This document shows positions 56,072-64,000 of a stretch of DNA of 64,000 nt, piece after piece (position 1 is the stretch's first letter; each line of letters begins with the position of its first letter). The notes below the pieces were generated by a model that saw nothing but the letters and a program-made list of their open reading frames with translations, did no database searches and was not told where the DNA came from. Both the position numbers and the translations under genes were made by a program. This stretch comes from Erodium maritimum (lineage: Eukaryota > Streptophyta > Magnoliopsida > Geraniales > Geraniaceae), in assembly GCA_963921825.1 (NCBI GenBank), contig OY997591.1, forward strand, positions 49,869,825-49,933,824. The letters are read 5' to 3'.

Positions 56072-57399
56072 GTAACTATGACGTCATCCATAATGGCCTC
56101 TGCCTTGAACAGATTCCAAATGTGTTCAATCATATCACTCTTCAGTTGTTGGTGTACTGCTCGATTATCTAACCGGCTTGACTAGTTTTGAATGTGATTG
56201 TAACCTGGTATTGGCCCTCGGTGGACGGGTATGTTTGGTTCTTCAGATGGGAGGCGTTCTATGTCTCCTTGTAAGGTGCCACGTTCGTCGTCCACAATCA
56301 TGTTGTGTATGATAATTCACCCTCGTATGATCATAGACAATTTTCTATCATCCCAACCTCGAGCAGGCCTATTGATGATATGGAACAGAGCTTGTAGGAT
56401 CCCGAATGCCCTCTCTACATCTGTCCTTGCAACCTCCTGTTTCTTTGCGTGTAACATGTGTCTTGGTAGTTGTGGTGCATGGATAGACTTTACGAAGCAC
56501 GTCCACGGTGGGTAGATTTCATCTGTTAAGTAGTTAGGAGTGTTGTAGTACGTATCGTTGACCTCAAACCCGATCGGAGGGTAGTCACCTCGATAAATGT
56601 GCGCAAATATGGACGATTGGTTCAAAACAATAATATCGTTGTTCGAACGCAGCATGCCAAAGTATGCATGCCAAATCAAGGTGTCGGGCCTCACAACCGC
56701 TTCAAACATAACCGTAGGTCCAGAATGATCGCCCCGCTTGTAAACCCCTTGAAGGGCTTTTGGACAATTCTTCTGCGCCTAATGCATACAATCGAGGTTG
56801 CCAATACAACTTGGAAAACCACGAATTTCATTGATACGTGTAATGTAAGCAATATCATTATTGTTCTGCTTCCTACGGTAGGTTTCAACAAAGACGTTGA
56901 TTACGGTGAAACAAAACTGATGCATGAACTCAATAGTCGTTGTCTCAGCCATCTTCAAATACTCGTTCAGGCTGTCGACCGGAGAATCGTAGTTCAATAT
57001 CCATATAGCTATTGTACACTTTTGAATGGATGAGAAACCGGACCGCCCACGACAATCAGCTTTTTGGTTGAAGTACTCATCATACTCTGACACGCCGTCT
57101 GTAATTTTCATGAAAACAAATTGGGTCATTCTGAAACGCCGACGAAACATTTTTGCATCGTACATTAGGGTCGTTGCAAAGTAGTCAGACATAAGCCGAT
57201 CGTGAACAGCGCTTCGATCTCTGAAAATGTATTGCCTTTTCTGCTTGCCCCAGACGGAGGTCATCATACATGCCTCTGACTCCCTAACCTTTGCCCGTAT
57301 AGACTCCAACATCTCTTCCTCCGCTTATCGGGTACTTACACGTAATGTTGCGTAGTCCATTTTGCCTCCATCATACTCCTCACTACTCGATGAACCCAT
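56072..57399 (-). pseudogene. PIF/Harbinger transposase (DDE_Tnp_4), broken
   Basis: Starts MGSSSSEEYDGGKM at 57,399. DNA-binding helices follow (FRMTQFVFMKITDGV), then the catalytic blocks: IGNLDCMH with the first Asp, DTLIWHAYFGMLRSNNDI with the second Asp, and RTDVERAFGILQ with the Glu. The tail ends near 56,072 (MIEHIWNLFKAEAIMD). Lesions are TAA near 57,327 (possibly within a small intron, since GTAAGT precedes it), TAG at about 56,779 right after CMH, a one-base frameshift near 56,750 and another TAG near 56,190. The catalytic triad survives but the protein cannot be made whole. Confidence 0.85.
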
Positions 57400-58583
57400 A
57401 ACGACAAGATAGTATCACAAAGAGTGAACAAAGAATTTGGACGTTTCCAAGAGAGTAGAGAGAAAATTTGTGGGTTTTTTTGTGTTGGGATACCACCTTA
57501 AACAATGTAGTATGGTATTCATAAAAAAAAATTCCTAGTTTTTTTTATAAAAAAATACATTTATTCAGGTCAACCGATTCTGTTGACCTAGGCCACGTGG
57601 AAGAATCGCCGAACCAAGGTCGATTTTGTGCGCCAATACGTTTCCACATGGTGTTCGCTGATTTGTGTGGTCAACACCAAATCTCCGAAATAGACTCTGC
57701 AAAGAGTCGACACATTCGTAGACTGTCTAAAGCAGATTCTAGAAATCGACATGACAATAGACACGGATTCGACAATTCGACGAGAAAAAACAACTTTTCA
57801 GCCCGATCCGAAACCTTACTATGGAAGGTCTTACTTCAGTATACTCCAAATATTTCGTTTTTCCTTGCTTCAAAAAGAAGATAGGAAGACAAATCACATC
57901 ATGTTCCCTTGCTTAAGAATAAGATAGGAAAAATCACCAAGTGGTCACACAACTGTGACTGTCGGGATGGGAAGCTCAAAGTTCAACCTTTCAAAAAAAT
58001 TGAGATCCGAATGATGAAGAAAAACAGTATGGTTGTTACTCGTAAACTGGTCCGTGTCCCAATAACAGTACAATAGGATCATATATAATCTGAGAAGGAA
58101 CAAATACAACAGCTAGTAAATCTGCTGATAAAATAAATAAATATATATAGCAGCTAGGTCTTGCAGGATGCCGATAAAGGTCTTTTGATCTTCCTATAAG
58201 CAAACTGAAACTCTTGCACATAATCAATTGGGCAACAGGATTATAGGTAGCTCAAAATACACTGTTCTGCATCCTGCAAGAACATCATCAAATCGATGCA
58301 GAAATCTGATCATCACTACAGAACACCATCCCGGAAATATCCCACTTTATTTCAGCAGCAACATAAAACAATTTAAGAGACCAGGATCTATGAACACCAA
58401 GAAAAATACTTAAGCAGACTACATAAATTGAATCAAACAATACCAGACTCCAACTTCATGCTTTTTAGAGCATCCAATGACCAGAATGGAACTCATACTA
58501 CAGAGATACATATGAAACTATCCATTTCAAAGGTAGGTGAAAATATAATAGAAAACAATCAACACATAAAATCCTCCAAACCA
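57400..58583. other. Spacer and probable ECT 3' UTR
   Basis: Below about 57,900 it is AT-rich intergenic DNA with no gene. The portion near 58,030-58,583 is likely the 3' UTR of the minus-strand ECT gene. Short open frames here are unsupported. Confidence 0.5.
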
Positions 58584-61500
58584 TCAATGTCGATGCCCAC
58601 CTTCAGCAACTGCACCACCTTTCTCCAGTTGCAGAGCCTTCGCATCAAGCGGAACAGTCCCGACTGTTAACAAATTAGAAGACTCAGCAAATCCATTAAC
58701 CTTGATAGGCACGGATCCTACAGTGACAATGCCAACAGAATCCCTGTGAGCAGTGGCCGAAGAAACCAATTGTTTAGAATCGGTCTCCTTTGGTTTAATT
58801 GTGAGTGAACCAATCTTCAGATTTGGAAAAATATTTTTCCCATCTGCTGAAACAATTTCAGAATTTTCCTTCTTAACACTTATGTCTGTGACTACAGATC
58901 TTGAAGAAAGTCCTCCAGTCCCCGCTTTCTTTTTGACGAATGGATCACTCTCTTTGGTAATTTTCCCATACCCATTTAGATGTGGTTCCACGGCGGTATC
59001 AATCTTGCGTGGTGGATCAAATGCAGTTACAAAGATGCTTTTAACAGTGAGCCTGCCTTTTTCTTCCTGCATAATCTTCTCGCGATTTTCATAGTACATA
59101 AAGTCATCTAGTAAAGAGGTCTTCAAAGTCTGACTTTTGAAAATTTTCAACACCTCCAGACCTTGTTTAAACATAACCTGGACACAATTATTAAATTGGC
59201 AATGAGGATAAATACACCAAGGCCATATTTTCAAAAGGAGAGCATATAAAAAATATTAAAGCTCTAATTGGACAAGAAATGGATTACACTTTTATGCAAT
59301 AACAAACAGAATGTTTTCTAAACAATATGTGAGTCAGAAAAAAAAATACTGGTACCTCTTGTGTATCTCTGCTGTTAGTAACTGGTTTGTTTTCATTGTT
59401 CTCTAATATGATATGCCTCAAACTGGTGTTTGTTACATCTTTAATTATGTGCCATTTAACTGGGAAGCTACCGCTCCATTTGTCTTGTTGCCAAAAATCC
59501 ATATCTCTGTGGAAATCGACAGGACCAATCATCTCCGCAACACCACAAAACTGAGCACTTGCATTAACCTGTAAGAGAAAGCAAAGGATAAGTATGACCA
59601 AGCAATGAAGAAAACACATTGTTTAGCCTCTGAAAGACTTCAAGCAAATGCCACAAATGTAACTAAACAGTAAACATGTGGTTAGAACTTACAGAAAATA
59701 ACAAAAAGATGGGACAGCCTTCTGGTTTTCCAGCTTTTTTCCTCTGTGCATCTTCATAGGCACTCTGCAGCTTCTTGTTCCCATGTGGTGTAGATGACCA
59801 AACTCCATATTTAACGCTCTTGTGCACATCATCCTCACTGTAGGATTTTATCACAAAAAACTTTGCACTCGAGTAGTCAACTGAGAAATCATCTTTGTTG
59901 TACTGATCAGTATGAATAATGATATTTCCTTGTGCATTACTATCTCCAACCTGGGTAGTGTAGGCTTCAATAGCCAGTTGAATTTTTGGTTCGTTAGTTC
60001 TAGGGCCTCGATTCTGTTCAGCCAACACAGGTGGGCTTCCAGATACATCACTCTGAGCTCTTCCTTGAACCCATGGCCGGATCTTATCCATTACACCTCG
60101 TCCTTGAGGCCTAAAATCAGACATGCCTTTTAGTTGGTCACGGTGAGACAGAATCTTTTCATTAGAAAGGTGGTCAATAGTTTGGATAGAACCGGAAGAA
60201 CTCCTGCCCTGGATGTAACCCAAAATTATAATCATCAGTTAACCAAATTAATTTGTCACAAGAAGCTAAATCATTGTCCAACAAAAAGATGTGGAACAGC
60301 GCTGAATAGTGAAGATTATTGTCAATCCAAACTAGATGGAATTGAGGATTCCCTGAGATAACAATTGAGTACACAACTCTATTCTTTTGATGAAAAAATG
60401 TTAAGCTAAACAGTCAAGCTACATCTTTATTGAGTGAATGATACCTTGACAACATTTGACGTTGGGCCAGGAAAACCAGCAGAAGGAACATTTTCATGAG
60501 TCAAAGTTTGCTTATTTGCTCTGACATAAGGTCTTCTTCCTTCTGATACCCTGCTCAAGGCATTAGACTGATTTAAAGCCTGTTTCAAGGGGTTTCTAGG
60601 AAAAGATGACGTTGATGGGATATTTGGTTTTAAACCTCTTTCACCACGAGCAACGGATGAACCAGCATCTATGAGGTCTATTGAACTATTCAAGGTGATA
60701 TCAGGTTGAATAACAACAGGCATATAAGAAAAAGAGGAGACGGGGTTCTGATATTGGTGGTGGGTGTAATACTGTTGCCCCCCTACAACTGGGCCATCGA
60801 CTCCTATCATAGCACCAGGTATGTAAGGATTGTATGGGTTGTATGAAGACTGTGCATACCCATAGCTTGGTGTGTAATATACATAAGGAAAACTTTCAAT
60901 TTCAGCACCCTGAAGCAGAGAGAGATCTGTCAGAACAAGTTCGCGCTATAAGTTACTAAAAACATCAAATTTTAGTTTAATGGGAGAAACATCACTTACT
61001 GGGTACCGAATATCTGGACCGTCCATCACAAAAATCCTTTGGTGGTCCTCACATTCTCCAGGTGATTCAAATCCTGGAATTTAATCAACATAAAACAGAT
61101 GAGACACCATTTAAGTCATATTAATATTTAGCACATGCAAGATGGGCTTTCACAGTTACCTGTACAGTAATATCCATAACCAGGGGCAGTAGCATTGTAC
61201 CATCCATGGTCAGCAATAAATTCAGGGGCTACTTCGTTATACATAACCTCAACTTGTTTAAAAAGCGGATTTATCGACTGTATGTTTGATGGAGTACCTT
61301 CAATCTGATAAAAACAACACCATTCACTTAACATCAGGTTAAACCCAACTCAACCATTCACAACAAAGTGTCAAAATAATTGAAATTGATAAAGAGGCTT
61401 CCATTAATTGAAATGGTAAATTAGCAAACCCAGCAGTTGGGATAAATTACCAAATATGACTCTGTATTTCCATGTTCAGAAGTATTATACATTTCCACTC

Positions 61501-62517
61501 CACAATTGCAACCCTGTAAAAGCAGGAAACATGTGATACACTTTAACATACGACAGAAAGAAAAAGAGAATGTGTTTATTTTGTAAATTCACAAAATCCA
61601 TAAAGTTCAAAGGAAGACGAACATATTAATTTATGAAGAGAAATTAAGCTCCATAGCAAATACAAAAGTTAAAACGAATGAACTATCTATCGACTTAAGG
61701 AAGAAATGATAATGGGTACCCAATAACACACAGTACCCACAACAAACAAATTTTTCAGACTATCTGATCACCAAAAGAAAATGTTTCTGAATATTTGGCC
61801 CCACAGATTGGCTGAAAACCTAGTGTTTCCAAACTTATATCAAGCACTGCTCTCAACACCCATTTGATCTCCAACGCACTATGGGATGACAAGTTCATCA
61901 AGCCAGAAATTTATGCACTCAATTCTGCGGTAACAAGTAGAAAGTCAGAACACAAAAGTACAAGAAGGCAATGTTCTAGGACCTCCTACCAACCCTATAC
62001 ATCAGCATAAGTACAAAGTTTCCACACACAAAAAATACATAAACGGGAAGCAAGCTAACTGCTAACAAATAGATTCCTGCCTAACAACCCACAAATTTGA
62101 CTTCCAAAAAATCCCCATAAACAGCTAAATAGAAATAATTCGTGGCTGCATCTATTGAAGCCCAATTCCTTCCCACTATAGTTTTACCTTACAATTGATA
62201 TATGCCTATTAAATTGAGCACCTACTATAATCAGATAATAGAGCACAAACGAAAAAAATGATACGAGTTCACATATCACCTCCATAGCAATAAAACAAAA
62301 AGTGAAACCCAACCACAAATGAATAATAAAAAAATAAAAGCTACTTTGATCACAACGACTTCCAATCAAGTTCAATACAGCTAGGGAATGGAGAAACTAA
62401 AAATACCAGATAAAAAAAAGGAAGTGAGCTGAATCAGGCCATCACGCTTGACCTAGAAAGCTCGTCGGCGATGGAGCTACGGAGTCTGGAGGGAGCAACG
62501 AAGGTCCCGAGCAGCAT
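58584..62517 (-). CDS. ECT6: YTH-domain m6A reader, ECT family (ECT6-like)
   Basis: Exons, 5' to 3': possibly 62,517-62,446; 61,513-61,451; 61,304-61,160; 61,073-61,000; 60,909-60,445; 60,208-59,693; 59,568-59,356; 59,177-58,584. All joins keep phase. The last seven give 690 codons. With the first exon (weak donor GTGATG) the protein is 713 aa. Starting at ATG 61,490-61,492 instead gives 682 aa. The N-terminal half is Tyr/Gln/Pro-rich and disordered ([19 protein letters not shown]). The YTH domain begins [17 protein letters not shown]. The three cage tryptophans are present ([19 protein letters not shown]). ECTs bind N6-methyladenosine in cytoplasmic mRNA. Position next to DRM3 favours ECT6. 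Without that context I would only say ECT. Confidence 0.87.
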
Positions 62518-62703
62518 ATTGAGGGAGCAGGCGAGCCTTAGCAAGACCCAAACCCTAGAAAAAAGGTCAGAAATCGAGAAGAGAAGGCTATGAGGGAATG
62601 ATTCTTGTGAGAGAGTAAAGAGAAAATCAAATATATTCGCATTTTCGTAGACAACAAGCTTCCTTTTCCGATTCGACCCTCAAAAACATTTGTAGTTCCG
62701 TAT
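62518..62703 (-). promoter_or_regulatory. ECT 5' UTR and proximal promoter
   Basis: On the minus strand a CT-rich leader (CTTCTCTTCTCGATTTCTG) with CTAGGGTTTGGG precedes the candidate first ATG. An AT-rich stretch upstream near 62,625-62,640 could hold the core promoter. No firm TATA box was seen. Confidence 0.45.
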
Positions 62704-63336
62704 TTACCAATGTTGTAAAAATCCCGTTACGAAGGAGTCTAGGTCCTGCAAGGCGCCTAGGCTTTGGCGTTGAAATGGGTTATGTCGATCCGATTTATCT
62801 TTCTAAGGCGTTTTAGATTGTTTAGACGAAATATGACCGATTAATCTCTTATTCGGCCGATTAATCACCGCCTGACTGATTAGTTAAGTTGATCGGTCAG
62901 GCGTCGGGTTAGATTCGTAGTTAAAAAAAACAGTTTCTAACCTTCTACAAATTAAGTGAAACCATAAAATTATGCTAGTTGATTTGGTAAAGCACATTTT
63001 GTTCAAGTGTTACATCCCGAGTTTGATTCACTATTAATTTTTTTTGTTTAGTATTTTCAAAACATAAAAAAAGCACAAGTTTGTATTAATTGAGTTGATA
63101 GAGTCATACTTATTGATATTCTTTTAAGAATTGTATGATCATTTAAGTTTAGTAGCATATTTATGTTTTTTAATATATTTAATATTTGATATTATTAATA
63201 TTATTTATATAGTTAATATAAAATTTGATAATATATAATAAAATAATAATCCGATTAATCTCTGATTAATCCATGCCTAGCGCCTAGGACCCCTTCCTGC
63301 CCGACTAACGTCTAACATTTTTTACAACCTTGGTAA
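62704..63336. mobile_element. MITE-like element upstream of ECT
   Basis: The ends pair: ttaccaatgttgtaaaaa at the left against tttttacaaccttggtaa at the right. Inner blocks also pair (ggtcctgcaaggcgcctagg against gcctagcgcctaggacc). It has a 632-bp AT-rich core and no coding sequence. The target-site duplication is unclear and the superfamily unassigned. It lies within about 200 bp of the ECT 5' UTR. Confidence 0.65.
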
Positions 63337-64000
63337 TTTACACACGATAGTGCCCCCGGACTGTCTGGGAAACCACGAAACTACCACTTAAAGTCTTTGG
63401 GAAAGTAGGGGTGATTATGAGAGCACCAATAAAGTCGGGATTCATCACACGGATCATGTTTAGTGAATCGCGAACCACGAGTCACATCGATGTGAGTACA
63501 ATTAATATATGATTTTTGATTCGGGATTACTAAATCGCGAATCGTAAACCGTGACTTGCATTTCACAAACGCGAACCGGGACTCGCGATTCGTTGGTGAT
63601 CAATCAAAAAAACATCACGTGTTTTCTAATAAATCCGATTTTGTGCAAACAATGTCCATAATTTACAAATTTATAGTCATTAAGTTGATATTGTTCTAAA
63701 ACAATTATTTAATGTCTTTAATCACACAAAAATATTGATTTATACTTCAAATCGAAAAAAATGAACAAAAACCAAGCATGTAGTCAACATTATGAACCCC
63801 GCAATGTGGAAAACAGGTTTTGTAAGGGGTTCAGATTCACTAGGGATGGCAAAATAATCTGAACCCAATGTTCCTGGCCTAATAAGGTAGGGTATTGACC
63901 GGGTATTATTTTAATTGGGTATGGTATTACCAGTTGACCGGGTACAAGTAAGGGTTGGGTTTGCCGTTACCCGACCCGATCTTATAACATATACATATTT
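63337..64000. other. Intergenic DNA, no gene seen
   Basis: AT-rich, with a short run of gcgattcg-type repeats (63,465-63,595) and, at the window end, a cluster of gggta/accc words (63,885-63,985) of the kind found in common plant repeats. Nothing codes. Confidence 0.5.

Noticed and set aside
1-64000. CRISPR arrays, bacterial operons, rRNA or tRNA genes
   Set aside because: Spliced plant genes and plant retrotransposons fill the window. The tgg-tatcagagc sites are retrotransposon primer-binding sites, not tRNA genes.

Overview
This window is plant nuclear DNA, most likely from a eudicot. Two intron-containing host genes sit on the minus strand, surrounded and invaded by transposable elements of nearly every plant class. 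No bacterial, organellar, rRNA, tRNA or CRISPR feature was seen.

Host genes. (1) A DRM3-like de novo DNA methyltransferase homologue at 25,735-40,326. I could trace ten exons whose phases all agree; they sum to 2,079 nt, giving 692 aa with no internal stop. It has three UBA domains followed by a rearranged methyltransferase domain, in which the catalytic ENV motif reads GNV. (2) A YTH-domain m6A reader of the ECT family at 58,584-62,517. From memory, DRM3 (AT3G17310) and ECT6 (AT3G17330) are close neighbours in Arabidopsis, so this looks like conserved microsynteny. About 18 kb of repeats now separates the two coding regions.

Layout. 1-3,850: LINE remnants (a 5' end, then a broken ORF1). 3,867-4,231: foldback MITE beside a (TA)n tract. 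4,293-25,371: what I read as one large nested DNA element. It contains a broken Ulp1/C48 protease gene, a tandem-duplicated small coiled-coil ORF plus a third possible relative, and an acidic ORF. Its noncoding DNA carries dense repeats of a TTTGCG-type motif, and it lies between two (TA)n tracts. It has been split by a 3'-truncated Ty3/gypsy element with a ~2.96-kb LTR (4,410-11,731) and by a young, intact Ty1/copia element with 125-bp LTRs (18,694-23,727). 25,735-40,326: the DRM3-like gene, whose introns hold a MULE-like element, a foldback repeat, a TR-GAG retrotransposon, more MITEs and a Harbinger ORF1 relic. 40,980-51,640: a LINE split by a degraded ~8.5-kb copia element. 51,709-55,310: two short LINE derivatives in opposite orientation sharing one 3' tail; the first has a 17-bp target-site duplication. 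56,072-57,399: a broken PIF/Harbinger transposase. 58,584-62,640: the ECT gene. 62,704-63,336: a MITE. The last 660 bases hold no gene.

The best candidate for something undescribed is the nested element at 4.3-25.4 kb: accessory genes without a visible transposase, embedded in clusters of a short sequence motif. This recalls motif arrays bound by transposon-encoded anti-silencing proteins in Arabidopsis VANDAL elements, but that link is inference only.
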